A stretch of 64,000 nucleotides of DNA. Origin: [Bacteroides] pectinophilus. GTDB taxonomy: Bacteria; Bacillota; Clostridia; Lachnospirales; Lachnospiraceae. The notes beneath the pieces were generated by a model, which was not told the origin of the DNA, searched no databases, and saw only the letters and a list, made by a program, of their open reading frames with translations. Every line of letters starts with the position of its first letter. The stretch's first letter is position 1. The position numbers were made by a program, and so were the translations under genes. This document shows positions 1 through 8,416 of this stretch, piece by piece. Location: positions 2,698,501-2,762,500 of the forward strand of contig CP102260.1 in NCBI GenBank assembly GCA_025146925.1. The letters run 5' to 3'.

Positions 1-1433
1 CCGGGACCGACAGACGGAAGCTGGTCAACATCACCGACAAGTATAAGTCTTGTGCCATCGACAACAGCCGCAAGGAGGGCATTAATGAGATTAATATCAA
101 CCATGGACATCTCATCCACAATTATAACGTCCGTCTCAAGCGGGTTCATCTCATTTCTCTCAAAATGCGAGCCCGCACCTGAATGCTCATCATCCATGCC
201 GCCGTTAACTTCCAGAAGCCTGTGTACAGTCTGCGCTTCATACCCGGTTGTCTCAGACATTCTCTTAGCCGCTCTTCCCGTTGGTGCAGCAAGGCGTATA
301 TCCATGCCTTCCATCTCAAAATACCTTATAATGGTATTGATGATTGTAGTCTTGCCTGTACCGGGTCCGCCCGTTATAATCATCAGTCCGTTGCGTATCG
401 CCCCTATAACAGCCTCTCTTTGCATATCGTCAAGAGTAATTCCTTCACTTTTTTCGATAGACTCAAGCGCCTGTTTTACGGCAGCATCATCAATTCCATA
501 TTCAATATCAAGCTGTACAAGCTTTGCTGCCGCTTTCAGCTCCATATAGTAATATGAAGACGCATATATATTATTATTTTTGATTACGACCTTCTTCTCA
601 AGTGCGAGGTCAGTAACATAATGGGAAATATCATCGATATCAACAAGAAGAAGCGCCTTGGCTGCTTCCACAAGGTCTTCCATTGGTAGAAATGTATGCC
701 CTGCCGCAGTTGCATTAAGAAGCACATAAAGTATTCCGCTTCTTATTCTGTAGTCCGAATCCGATCTGATTCCCACGCGCTGTGCAATATCGTCAGCCAT
801 CTTAAATCCTATTCCGCCGATATCATCTGCCAGTCTGTATGGGTTCTCCTGAATAATCGCATATATTCCTTCGCCATACTTTTCGTATATCTTAGAAGAC
901 ATATTCATCGATATTCCGTACTTCTGCAGGAACATCATCGCATTCCGCATATCCTTGCGTCCTATAAGCTGGTCAGCTATATCCATAGCCTTTTTCATGC
1001 TTATTCCCTTAATCTCCGCAAGTCTCTCCGGTTCTTCCTCAATAATTCTGAATGTATCTGCGCCAAAATAATTAACGATATTCTGTGCCGTCTTCTCGCC
1101 TATTCCTCTGATTGCGCCAGAGCCAAGATACTTCAGGACCGCCTTTTCGTCTTCAGGGGTCTTGAGAGCATATGAAGTTATTTTGAATTGTTTCCAGTAC
1201 ACCGGGTGCTTGACATAACTCCCCTGTGCCACTATATATTCGCCTTCATTCAGATAACTGAAGGTGCCTATGCAGGTCACCTCCCGGTCCTTAAACATTG
1301 TGTTAAACACCGTATATCCGTTATCCTCATTGCGGTATATTATATGTTCCACAAATCCTTCTATCTCATGTACAGAATCCCCGAACACTTCAGAAGCCTG
1401 TGAATCATCAATTATATTGCCATATTCATCCAT
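1..1433 (-). CDS. recD2: RecD2-type SF1B DNA helicase, 3' end outside the window
   Basis: ATP-dependent 5'-3' DNA helicase of the RecD2 (YrrC) type found in bacteria without RecBC. Translating the minus strand from the ATG at 1433 gives an open frame of about 477 residues to the window edge. The N-terminal part has the RecD2 OB-like region and helix-hairpin-helix segments (GSGAIRGIGEKTA, then DDIGGIGFKMADDIA). The helicase core follows: Walker A GGPGTGKTT near residue 354, Walker B VIIVDEMSMVD near residue 433, and a GDVDQLPSVGPG motif at the edge. The start lies 5 bases after the flgJ stop, so it is probably the last gene seen of the mbl-flagellar operon. A GGAG stands before the ATG with a somewhat long spacer. 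The family is typically about 740 residues, so roughly a third is missing here. Confidence 0.93.
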   Translation of the reverse strand, partial: MDEYGNIIDDSQASEVFGDSVHEIEGFVEHIIYRNEDNGYTVFNTMFKDREVTCIGTFSYLNEGEYIVAQGSYVKHPVYWKQFKITSYALKTPEDEKAVLKYLGSGAIRGIGEKTAQNIVNYFGADTFRIIEEEPERLAEIKGISMKKAMDIADQLIGRKDMRNAMMFLQKYGISMNMSSKIYEKYGEGIYAIIQENPYRLADDIGGIGFKMADDIAQRVGIRSDSDYRIRSGILYVLLNATAAGHTFLPMEDLVEAAKALLLVDIDDISHYVTDLALEKKVVIKNNNIYASSYYYMELKAAAKLVQLDIEYGIDDAAVKQALESIEKSEGITLDDMQREAVIGAIRNGLMIITGGPGTGKTTIINTIIRYFEMEGMDIRLAAPTGRAAKRMSETTGYEAQTVHRLLEVNGGMDDEHSGAGSHFERNEMNPLETDVIIVDEMSMVDINLINALLAAVVDGTRLILVGDVDQLPSVGP

Positions 1434-1438
1434 AAAAA

Positions 1439-1831
1439 TTATATCTGCTCCGGAAGTTCTGACGAACCATATGTGCGCTTCATCTGCTCATAGAGCGTCT
1501 GTGCTATTCCAAGCCCTTTTCCGCCATCAGACTCCGAAGCATACTCTGCATATTTGCTCATCATCTCTTCCTTGTAATAATCTGTCATAGAACTCATAGA
1601 TGAGCTTTCATCCTCATCTTCATCCTTCGGTATCATCTTCTCCATAGACTTGAACATCTGCTCGATGAAATAGCTTTCAAAGTCCTTACACACCTGCATG
1701 AGCTCGTCATCGGACGCATTAGACAAATCACCGCTGCCAAGTGTCTTCTCAAGTTCGGATGTTGAAGATGATGTGTCAGATACAGAATCCATATAATACG
1801 AACCGATTCCGCTAGTAATCAGATCACTCAT
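1439..1831 (-). CDS. flgJ: Flagellar rod-binding protein, FlgJ N-terminal domain type
   Basis: A 130-residue protein matching the rod-binding domain of FlgJ, which caps the growing flagellar rod in the periplasm or wall zone. The signature is in the C-terminal half: a CKDFESYFIEQMFKSM helix, then DYYKEEMMSKYAEYAS, then GGKGLGIAQTLYEQM. There is no muramidase domain, as is usual in Firmicutes. Two upstream ATGs exist in frame (1843 and 1864), but only the ATG at 1831 has a GGAG at normal spacing (6 bases). It follows flgG directly and precedes recD2. An Asp/Glu/Ser-rich insert (DEDEDESSSMSS) separates the two helices. Confidence 0.85.
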   Translation of the reverse strand: MSDLITSGIGSYYMDSVSDTSSSTSELEKTLGSGDLSNASDDELMQVCKDFESYFIEQMFKSMEKMIPKDEDEDESSSMSSMTDYYKEEMMSKYAEYASESDGGKGLGIAQTLYEQMKRTYGSSELPEQI

Positions 1832-1917
1832 TCCACTCTCCATTCCCGACGTTCTCCAGAACATCCCTCAGGACATTCCCGGCTGCCCGTCAATCCCCCG
1901 GATTACATCCGGCTTAA

Positions 1918-2736
1918 TTATGATCTGTATAACTGGTTAGCCTGCTGAAGCATCTCATCCGAGGCATTAATAGCCTTGGAATTGAGCTCGTAAGCTCTCT
2001 GTGCAGTTATAAGATTAACCATCTCAGTTGCAACATTAACATTAGAGCCTTCCAGATATCCCTGCTTAAGCTGGCTCTTCTTTGTAACCTGGTCAACCGA
2101 CTCGTTAAGTGCATCACCTGATGCATCAGTTGCTGCAAGAAGTCCTCCTGAGGTCTTATCAAGTCCTGACGGATTAGTGAACTGATAGAGGCCGAACTGT
2201 ATTCCTATCGCTGCAGGATTGCCCGTATCGTCCGGATACATAAACTGTCCGTCAGCATCAACAGTAATCTTATTAGCTTCCATATTGTTAAATGTAATAG
2301 GTGCTCCTTCTGAATTCAGTACCGCATTGCCATCTGATGTACAAAGCATCATGCTTCCGTCCTGAAGCGGTGATATGAAGAAATTACCGTTACGTGTATA
2401 GTATGTATTACCGTCATCACCCATAACGCCGAAGAAACCATCACCATTAATTGCAAATGAAAATGTATTATCACTGTCAAGGAACTGTCCCTGAGTATAA
2501 TGTGATGTTATAGAAGAGTTCCTCGTGCCAAGTCCCACCTGTGCATTAACCGGCTTATTCTCGCCGTTGGCAGTTGTTGTCTTAGTCTGAAGATTCTGAT
2601 AAAGCAGAGTCTTGAACTCGGCTGATTCTGTCTTATATCCCGTTGTATTAACATTAGCAAGGTTATTCGCTATAGTATCTACATTAGTCTGCTGTGCTGT
2701 CATTCCTGAAGCAGCAGTCCATAATGAACGCATCAT
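1918..2736 (-). CDS. flgG: Flagellar basal-body distal rod protein FlgG (FlhP-like)
   Basis: A 272-residue rod protein. The N-terminus MMRSLWTAASGMTAQQ followed by VDTIANNLANVNTTGYK is the flagellar rod/hook signature, and the C-terminal LEGSNVNVATEMVNLITAQRAYE with a coiled-coil tail is the matching C-terminal domain. Length fits FlgG. The frame extends four codons further upstream, but GAGG sits 6 bases before the MM start at 2736. It follows flgF after about 100 bases. The mbl-flgF-flgG order mirrors mbl-flhO-flhP of B. subtilis, so it may be the FlhP ortholog. Assignment of FlgG versus FlgF between the two paralogs rests on order and length. Confidence 0.93.
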   Translation of the reverse strand: MMRSLWTAASGMTAQQTNVDTIANNLANVNTTGYKTESAEFKTLLYQNLQTKTTTANGENKPVNAQVGLGTRNSSITSHYTQGQFLDSDNTFSFAINGDGFFGVMGDDGNTYYTRNGNFFISPLQDGSMMLCTSDGNAVLNSEGAPITFNNMEANKITVDADGQFMYPDDTGNPAAIGIQFGLYQFTNPSGLDKTSGGLLAATDASGDALNESVDQVTKKSQLKQGYLEGSNVNVATEMVNLITAQRAYELNSKAINASDEMLQQANQLYRS

Positions 2737-2800
2737 AATAAGCCTCATTTCTGCGCTGGTAATTATTATAGATTAACAGGAGTCTGTCAGCGCCCGCTCC

Positions 2801-2825
2801 CTTATACATTATCTTTATACATTAT
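2801..2825. repeat. Short tandem duplication between flgF and flgG
   Basis: Two consecutive copies of a 12-13 base unit reading CTTATACATTAT then CTTTATACATTAT lie between the two rod genes. It is probably a small slippage duplication with no evident function. Confidence 0.5.
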
Positions 2826-2839
2826 CACTTATCAGCTGA

Positions 2840-3610
2840 TTAGAGCTGTCCTAACGTAACCGCCTTTTTAAGTGTATCGTCTGCCGCATTCATCGCCTTC
2901 TGGTTAGCTTCAAATGCTCTTGATATTGTAATCATCTCGACCATCTCTGATACGACATTGACATTAGACTGTTCAAGATATCCCTGATATACCTGTCCTG
3001 CTGCATCCTTCGTTGTTGCGGTATCAAGCGCTCTGTAGAGATTCTCGCCATACTGCTCGAGATAGTTATAATCCTCAAAATCAGTGATTGCGAGCTTGTC
3101 TATCTGCACACCGTCAGCAGTGATGGTACCGTCCCTGTCTATTGCAATCTTGGCAGCATCCGTAGGAAGCTGTATGGGACCACCCTCTCCAAGAACAAAA
3201 TCACCATCCTTAGTAACAAGATATCCGTCCTTAGTCATTGAAAAGTTACCGTCACGCGTGTACATCGTTGATGTCTCGCCTGCTTTGTTCGTAAATGAGA
3301 TTGAGAAAAAACCATCCCCTGAGAGTGCAAGGTCAAAATTCTCCCCTGTCTCGCGGAATGACCCCTGCGAATAATCACGGTATGACTCACCAATCTTAAC
3401 CCCGAGATTAAGGTCACCGATATACTGATTCACAGTGCCTACGCTTGCATCCTTAACCTTATAAGCCATTACTTCATCAAACGACTGTGATGTAAGACCT
3501 TCCTTCTTATATGCAGTTGTTGCAGCATTGGCAAGGTTGTTAGATACAACATCAAGTCTGTTCTGCTGGTTTACCAGGCCCGTATAGGCTGTGTATAAAC
3601 CTTTAACCAT
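2840..3610 (-). CDS. flgF: Flagellar basal-body rod protein FlgF (FlhO-like)
   Basis: A 256-residue proximal rod protein. It opens with MVKGLYTAYTGLVNQQ and VVSNNLANAATTAYKK (rod signature) and closes with LEQSNVNVVSEMVEMITISRAFE, the FlgBCFG C-terminal domain. The central FlgE/F/G-like beta region includes ALSGDGFFSI. AGGT stands a few bases before the ATG. It lies 42 bases after mbl and before flgG, so it is almost certainly cotranscribed with the cell-shape gene. By order it corresponds to B. subtilis FlhO. Confidence 0.92.
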   Translation of the reverse strand: MVKGLYTAYTGLVNQQNRLDVVSNNLANAATTAYKKEGLTSQSFDEVMAYKVKDASVGTVNQYIGDLNLGVKIGESYRDYSQGSFRETGENFDLALSGDGFFSISFTNKAGETSTMYTRDGNFSMTKDGYLVTKDGDFVLGEGGPIQLPTDAAKIAIDRDGTITADGVQIDKLAITDFEDYNYLEQYGENLYRALDTATTKDAAGQVYQGYLEQSNVNVVSEMVEMITISRAFEANQKAMNAADDTLKKAVTLGQL

Positions 3611-3652
3611 TAAAATACCTCCATCGGCCCAAAGCCGTATGCATCCATGCTG

Positions 3653-4648
3653 TTAATTCTCGTCCCTGTATCCGCTTAAGAATTCTATAAACTTACCTGT
3701 TCCGATTGCAACAGCTGTCATAGGATCCTCCGCTGTCATAGTATTAATACCTGTCTTAGCCTCGATAAGCTCTGCAAGTCCCTGGAGAAGACTTCCGCCT
3801 CCCGTAAGTACAATGCCTCTGTCAGCTATATCAGATGCAAGTTCAGGCGGTGTCTTCTCAAGTACACTGTGAACTGCTTCAACAATCTGTGAAGTAGCCT
3901 CTCTGAGTGCTTCCTCTGTCTCTTCTGATGTAACCTCTACAGTCTTAGGAAGACCTGTTACAAGATTACGTCCTCTTACGTTCATCTTGGCTACTTCCGC
4001 TCTCGGATAAGCCGAGCCGATCTTTATCTTAATATCCTCAGCTGTTCTCTCACCTATAAGGAGATTATGCTTCTTACGCATATAACGTACAAGTGCCTCA
4101 TCAAAATCATCACCTGCAATCTTGATTGATGTACTTACTACTGTTCCTCCAAGTGATATGACAGCGATATCTGTTGTACCGCCGCCGATATCAACAATCA
4201 TATTACCGCATGGTCTTGATATATCAATACCTGCACCGATTGCTGCTGCTATAGGTTCCTCAATAATAGCAACTTCTCTTGCTCCTGCCTGAAGTGTTGC
4301 ATCCTCAACAGCCTTCTTCTCAACCTCTGTTACACCACTAGGCACACATACACTGATTCTAGGCTTCTTAAGCATCCTCTTGCCGATTGCCTTCTGAATG
4401 AAATACTTAAGCATCTTCTCTGTTACCGTATAATCAGAGATAACACCCTGACGGAGCGGTCTTACCGCAACAATATTGCCCGGTGTACGTCCAAGCATAA
4501 GTCTTGCCTCTTCACCGATTGCCTTTATCTTATTAGTATCCCTGTCAAATGCAACTACTGAAGGCTCCTTGAGCACAACGCCCTTACCTCTTATATAAAC
4601 CAAAATACTCGCTGTTCCAAGGTCGATTCCGATATCTGTTGTTAACAT
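3653..4648 (-). CDS. mbl: MreB-family cell-shape protein Mbl
   Basis: An actin-like cytoskeletal ATPase that organises lateral wall synthesis, 331 residues as expected. Phosphate 1 motif DIGIDLGTASILVY at the N-terminus, phosphate 2 region MIVDIGGGTTDIAVISLGG, adenosine motif GIVLTGGGSLLQGL, and the MreB-type ARLMLGRTPGNIVAVRPLRQG. The name Mbl rather than MreB is chosen because it heads mbl-flgF-flgG and spoIIID is nearby, as in B. subtilis, and because no mreCD follow. A TATAAT element on the minus strand at 4757-4762 could serve as its -10 box, without a clear -35. Confidence 0.93.
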   Translation of the reverse strand: MLTTDIGIDLGTASILVYIRGKGVVLKEPSVVAFDRDTNKIKAIGEEARLMLGRTPGNIVAVRPLRQGVISDYTVTEKMLKYFIQKAIGKRMLKKPRISVCVPSGVTEVEKKAVEDATLQAGAREVAIIEEPIAAAIGAGIDISRPCGNMIVDIGGGTTDIAVISLGGTVVSTSIKIAGDDFDEALVRYMRKKHNLLIGERTAEDIKIKIGSAYPRAEVAKMNVRGRNLVTGLPKTVEVTSEETEEALREATSQIVEAVHSVLEKTPPELASDIADRGIVLTGGGSLLQGLAELIEAKTGINTMTAEDPMTAVAIGTGKFIEFLSGYRDEN

Positions 4649-4805
4649 TGAAAATTACCTTTTTAACCTTTCTTGAATAAGTCTGTTTGTGTCCATCTAT
4701 GTTCGATGCGAATGCCATAATACACATACGCATACTATTTGACATTATTATCTTACATTATATACAAAATGCCGCGAATTTAAAAGGGGAAATTTAAAAA
4801 AGCTC

Positions 4806-4856
4806 AAAAAAATTTCAGGCTGCTGCATTCTCTCAATCTGAGTATGCAATAGCCTG
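4806..4856 (-). terminator. Intrinsic terminator of metK
   Basis: On the minus strand a stem formed by CAGGCT..TGCAT and ATGCA..AGCCTG (4816-4856) is followed by a run of T residues (4806-4815). It lies just after the metK stop and isolates metK from mbl. Confidence 0.85.
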
Positions 4857-4885
4857 AATCGTCAGTCATTATAAAGTTAAATCAT

Positions 4886-6073
4886 TTACAGATACTTCTT
4901 AAGTGCATCAACCTTATCAAGTGCCTCCCAAGGAAGATTAAGGTCATTACGTCCGAAGTGTCCGTAAGCAGCTGTCTGCTTATAAATCGGTCTTCTTAAG
5001 TCAAGCATCTTAATGATTCCTGCAGGTCTTAAATCAAAGTTCTCACGGATAATCTCAACAATCTTATCCTCATGAAGCCTTCCTGTACCAAATGTATCAA
5101 CCATGATTGATGTAGGATGGGCTACACCGATTGCATATGAAAGCTGGATCTCACACTTGTCAGCAATTCCTGCTGCAACAAGATTCTTTGCAACATAACG
5201 TGCTGCATAAGCTGCTGAACGGTCAACCTTTGTGCAGTCCTTACCTGAGAAAGCTCCGCCACCGTGACGTGCATATCCGCCGTAAGTATCTACGATAATC
5301 TTACGTCCCGTAAGACCTGAGTCACCCTGAGGACCGCCAATCACGAAACGTCCTGTAGGATTGATAAAAATCTTTGTATTATCATCTACCATTGCAGGAT
5401 CAACGATTGCATCGATTACTTCTCTCCTGATATCCTCGTGGATCTGCTCCTGTGTTACTTCAGGTGCATGCTGTGATGATACTACAATTGCATCAAGGCG
5501 TACCGGCTTACCGTTCTCGTCATACTCCACTGTTACCTGTGTCTTACCATCCGGACGAAGGTATGGAAGTGTTCCGTTCTTACGCACGTCTGTAAGTCTC
5601 TTCGCAAGCTTCTGTGCAAGTGCGATAGGATATGGCATATACTCTTCTGTCTCATTAGTTGCATATCCGAACATCATACCCTGATCTCCGGCACCGATTG
5701 CATCTATCTGCTCATCAGTCTCTTCACCATTCTTTGCCTCAAGTGCCTTATCAACACCCATTGCGATATCAGGTGACTGCTTATCAAGCGCAACCATAAC
5801 TGCACATGTATTGCCATCAAATCCCTTATCTGAGCTGTCGTATCCAATCTCAACCACTGTATCACGCACAATCTGGCTGATATCCACATTAGCCTTGGTT
5901 GTAATCTCACCCATAACTACTACAAATCCCGTGTTAGTGAGTGTCTCACATGCAACACGGCTGTATGGATCCTGTGCCATAAGTGCATCAAGAACTGCAT
6001 CTGATATCTGGTCACAGATTTTATCAGGATGTCCTTCAGTAACTGACTCTGATGTAAATAATCTTCTTTCCAT
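4886..6073 (-). CDS. metK: S-adenosylmethionine synthetase
   Basis: Makes S-adenosylmethionine from methionine and ATP in the cytoplasm. The 395 residues match the family. Signatures are [16 protein letters not shown] near the N-terminus, [12 protein letters not shown] (substrate-binding hexapeptide GAGDQG) and GGGAFSGKD (phosphate-binding loop). The start follows GAGGAG at normal spacing. It is a single-gene unit between a SAM-I riboswitch and an intrinsic terminator, so its product ligand represses its own synthesis. Confidence 0.98.
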   Translation of the reverse strand: MERRLFTSESVTEGHPDKICDQISDAVLDALMAQDPYSRVACETLTNTGFVVVMGEITTKANVDISQIVRDTVVEIGYDSSDKGFDGNTCAVMVALDKQSPDIAMGVDKALEAKNGEETDEQIDAIGAGDQGMMFGYATNETEEYMPYPIALAQKLAKRLTDVRKNGTLPYLRPDGKTQVTVEYDENGKPVRLDAIVVSSQHAPEVTQEQIHEDIRREVIDAIVDPAMVDDNTKIFINPTGRFVIGGPQGDSGLTGRKIIVDTYGGYARHGGGAFSGKDCTKVDRSAAYAARYVAKNLVAAGIADKCEIQLSYAIGVAHPTSIMVDTFGTGRLHEDKIVEIIRENFDLRPAGIIKMLDLRRPIYKQTAAYGHFGRNDLNLPWEALDKVDALKKYL

Positions 6074-6183
6074 CTCATTCTCCTCTATATTGATGTGTAA
6101 ATGTTTGTTGATTCACCCTTTCTGCAGATTGCGGTGTGCAGACACCAGCCCCGTATAAATACCGGTTCCGCTCATTGTCTGCA

Positions 6184-6213
6184 AAAATAAAAAGTCCTTA
6201 TTACTAAGGACTT
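6184..6213 (-). terminator. Riboswitch expression-platform terminator before metK
   Basis: Stem AAGTCCTTA / TAAGGACTT at 6192-6213, followed on the minus strand by a T-rich run. It lies 28 bases after the SAM-I aptamer and before metK, as expected for a SAM-induced terminator. Confidence 0.85.
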
Positions 6214-6241
6214 CTGCGCACATCGATTATTCAGAAATCCT

Positions 6242-6450
6242 CTTATTGTTCGTCTTCTCCGGCTGCAGTATCATAACTTCCTGCGCTGCCATACACAGCC
6301 AAACTCAGGTCATCACAAACCGCTCTTCCGAAAATCCGCTCAGGTTGGCACCTTCCTCTGCCTGTCCCATCACCGTAATTCACCGGTATTGGTCTGCAAG
6401 GGGTTGCCGGGCTTCATAGATCCTATGTATCTCCGCCACTCTTAATAAGG
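6242..6450 (-). promoter_or_regulatory. SAM-I (S-box) riboswitch aptamer
   Basis: On the minus strand the leader contains the SAM-I core: a P1 5' strand CTTATTAAGAG, then ATGAAGCCCGGCAACC, then GGTGCCAACC and GAGCGG, closing with AATAAG that pairs with CTTATT. It precedes a terminator and metK, the classic target. The span is about 209 nt, well above the usual size of about 110, so at least one peripheral arm is expanded; the core motifs are intact. The assignment is firm and the exact helix boundaries are not. Confidence 0.93.
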
Positions 6451-6481
6451 GATAAATCAAACTCTATTAAGTTTCGTGCTT

Positions 6482-6510
6482 ATATTACATCATGGCTCCC
6501 TTTTCGTCAA
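6482..6510 (-). promoter_or_regulatory. Sigma-A promoter of metK
   Basis: TTGACG (6505-6510) and TAATAT (6482-6487) on the minus strand with a 17-base spacer, placed just before the riboswitch aptamer. Confidence 0.85.
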
Positions 6511-6555
6511 GCATTTAACAGATGTTTATAAAAATTTTAAACATTATGGAAATAT

Positions 6556-6584
6556 TTGACTTTGCCATGCTTATTAAATATAAT
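6556..6584 (+). promoter_or_regulatory. Sigma-A promoter of the HD-GYP gene
   Basis: TTGACT (6556-6561) and TATAAT (6579-6584) separated by 17 bases, diverging from the metK promoter about 45 bases away. Confidence 0.85.
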
Positions 6585-6645
6585 TATAGATAATGGTTTC
6601 AGGTCTATTTTTTAATGGTTATTTAATATGGGAGGACAGATATCT

Positions 6646-7722
6646 ATGCAGTCTGGAAAAGAAAAAACAGTTTTTATATTTGAAGCAGAAGAAGGCATGA
6701 TCCTTGCCAGAGATGTATATTCACCGGGCGGACACATGATTGTTCCACAGGGGGTTGCACTCACGCATGATCTTATCAACACAATCGCTGACAATCACAT
6801 TCTCGAGATACTTATATATGATGGAATTCAGGGAACAGATACAGAGCCTACTTACTTTGACAAGCTCCGTGCAACTCCTGAGTTTACCAAATTCACAGAA
6901 GAATATAACGGCACCGTTTCCACTGTAAAGAACAACCTTAATGATATTGTATTCCGTGACAAAGAGATTGACGTCAGCACCCTTATTGCAGATACAGACA
7001 GTATCCTGTCCGGCAGCCGTTCCAACCTCCAGGTATTCGATATGCTTCACAGCCTCCGTAAGAACGATGACCTCACATACGTACACTGTGTCAACGTATC
7101 ACTTATTGCAACGATTATAGGCCGCTGGCTCAATATGTCAGAAGATGATCTTAATGTTCTCTCAACCGCAGCCCTTCTTCATGACATAGGTAAGCTTATG
7201 ATACCCGAAGAGATTCTTCTCAAGCCGGGCAAGCTTACAGCTGCAGAATTTGATGTTATCAAGACCCATGTTAACTTAGGCTTTAATCTTCTTAAGGATA
7301 AGAATATTGATAACCGCATTAAGGAGGTATGTCTTTTTCACCATGAGAAGTGTGACGGCTCAGGATATCCTTTCGGTCTCAAGAGTGACAAGATACCTCT
7401 CATGGCCAAGATTGTTACAGTTGCAGATGTATATGATGCAATGACTGCCGCGCGTGTATACCGCGGTTCAATGTGTCCTTTCGATGTTATTAAGATTATG
7501 GAGGATGAATCATTCAGCAAGTATGACCCTAACGTACTGCTTCCGTTTATTAATCATGTTGTTTCATCTTACCTGCACACTAATGTCCGCCTGTCTGACG
7601 GACGGATCGGTGAGGTTGTGCTTATTAACAGCAACCGCCTGTCACGTCCATCAATAATGTGCGACGGTGAATTTATTGATTTATCCAAGCGTCCCGATTT
7701 GTCAATCAACGCAATTCTGTAG
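6646..7722 (+). CDS. HD-GYP domain protein, probable cyclic-di-GMP phosphodiesterase
   Basis: A 358-residue cytoplasmic protein with no membrane segment. An N-terminal region of about 120 residues (EGMILARDVYSPGGHMIVPQ style, seen in front of many HD-GYP domains) is followed by the HD-GYP domain: LLHDIGKLMIP, then FHHEKCDGSGYP, then VADVYDAMTAARVYR. The HD pair and the HHE..GSGYP signature are intact, so hydrolysis of cyclic di-GMP is likely, though the ligand is inferred from the family. An ATG 18 bases upstream (6628) precedes the GGAGG at 6631-6635, so the ATG at 6646 with a 10-base spacer is preferred. Its partner in signalling could be the GGDEF protein at 28963. Confidence 0.9.
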   Translation: MQSGKEKTVFIFEAEEGMILARDVYSPGGHMIVPQGVALTHDLINTIADNHILEILIYDGIQGTDTEPTYFDKLRATPEFTKFTEEYNGTVSTVKNNLNDIVFRDKEIDVSTLIADTDSILSGSRSNLQVFDMLHSLRKNDDLTYVHCVNVSLIATIIGRWLNMSEDDLNVLSTAALLHDIGKLMIPEEILLKPGKLTAAEFDVIKTHVNLGFNLLKDKNIDNRIKEVCLFHHEKCDGSGYPFGLKSDKIPLMAKIVTVADVYDAMTAARVYRGSMCPFDVIKIMEDESFSKYDPNVLLPFINHVVSSYLHTNVRLSDGRIGEVVLINSNRLSRPSIMCDGEFIDLSKRPDLSINAIL

Positions 7723-7743
7723 TTATTTTTTCTATGTTACTTT

Positions 7744-7751
7744 CATACATT
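7744..7751 (+). promoter_or_regulatory. Sigma-E-like -10 element before spoIIID
   Basis: CATACATT agrees with the -10 consensus of the mother-cell sigma factor SigE (CATACAnT). It lies 29 bases before the spoIIID start, and spoIIID is a known SigE target in Bacillus and Clostridia. The matching -35 region is weak, so this is a probable rather than certain site. Confidence 0.55.
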
Positions 7752-7779
7752 GTACAAACCACTTTGATGGGGGAATCTA

Positions 7780-8040
7780 TTGAAAGGATACATAGAAGAA
7801 CGTGCCATTACAATTGCACAGTACATAATCGACAGCAAAGCTACAGTCCGTCAGGCTGCATCCCGTTTTGGCGTAAGCAAAAGCACGATACACAAAGACA
7901 TGACTGAGCGGTTACCTGCGATAAACCACACACTCGCCGAAAATGTCCGCAAAGTACTCGACATCAACAAATCTGAACGCCACTTAAGAGGCGGAATGGC
8001 TACACGTGCCAAGTATAAGCACATCTCAGAAGAACAGTAG
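7780..8040 (+). CDS. spoIIID: Sporulation transcriptional regulator SpoIIID
   Basis: A mother-cell DNA-binding regulator of sporulation, 86 residues as in the family. It begins KGYIEERAITIAQYIIDSKATVRQAA, followed by the helix-turn-helix FGVSKSTIHKDMTERL, and ends in the basic RGGMATRAKYK. The start is TTG, preceded by GGGGG. It follows the HD-GYP gene by 57 bases with a SigE-like element between, and is followed by a strong terminator. Its nearness to mbl resembles the B. subtilis order spoIIID-mbl, here interrupted by metK and the HD-GYP gene. Confidence 0.97.
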   Translation: MKGYIEERAITIAQYIIDSKATVRQAASRFGVSKSTIHKDMTERLPAINHTLAENVRKVLDINKSERHLRGGMATRAKYKHISEEQ

Positions 8041-8072
8041 CTGATTAATCATGGCTTTTGTTCTCTGATGGC

Positions 8073-8123
8073 ATAATAAAAAGCATTGGGACATATATTA
8101 ACAGTTCCAATGCTTTTTATTAT
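8073..8123. terminator. Bidirectional terminator between spoIIID and the DUF1858 gene
   Basis: A 19-20 bp stem (ATAATAAAAAGCATTGG with its complement) has A-rich and T-rich flanks and so can serve both converging genes. Confidence 0.85.
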
Positions 8124-8156
8124 GACTATCCGACATGATGCCGAATCAATTCCGGA

Positions 8157-8363
8157 TTAGTTTGTAGATGCAATATAATCTTCAATTGCTTCCATAAGCT
8201 GGTCAATGTCCATACCATGAACCATTGCTGCTTCCTCAAGTGTCTCTCCCTGTGATGCAGGGCATCCTACGCAATGCATTCCTGCACTCATAAGGATAGG
8301 AATAATTCCCTCATCAATTGTAATTGCCTCACCGATTGTTGTATCCTTGGTGATCTTCTTCAT
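8157..8363 (-). CDS. DUF1858 domain protein (small CxxC-type protein)
   Basis: A 68-residue soluble protein. [34 protein letters not shown] and a C-terminal [21 protein letters not shown] match the DUF1858 family, which carries one CxxC motif. The family's function is not established; redox or metal binding through the cysteines is a reasonable guess. It lies 53 bases after pflA on the same strand and may share its transcript. A short TGCGT/ACGCA hairpin sits just before its ribosome binding site. Confidence 0.85.
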   Translation of the reverse strand: MKKITKDTTIGEAITIDEGIIPILMSAGMHCVGCPASQGETLEEAAMVHGMDIDQLMEAIEDYIASTN

Positions 8364-8416
8364 GTCTACCTCTTTCCTGCGTCATACGCATATAAAAATG
8401 TAAATATAAATGTAAG

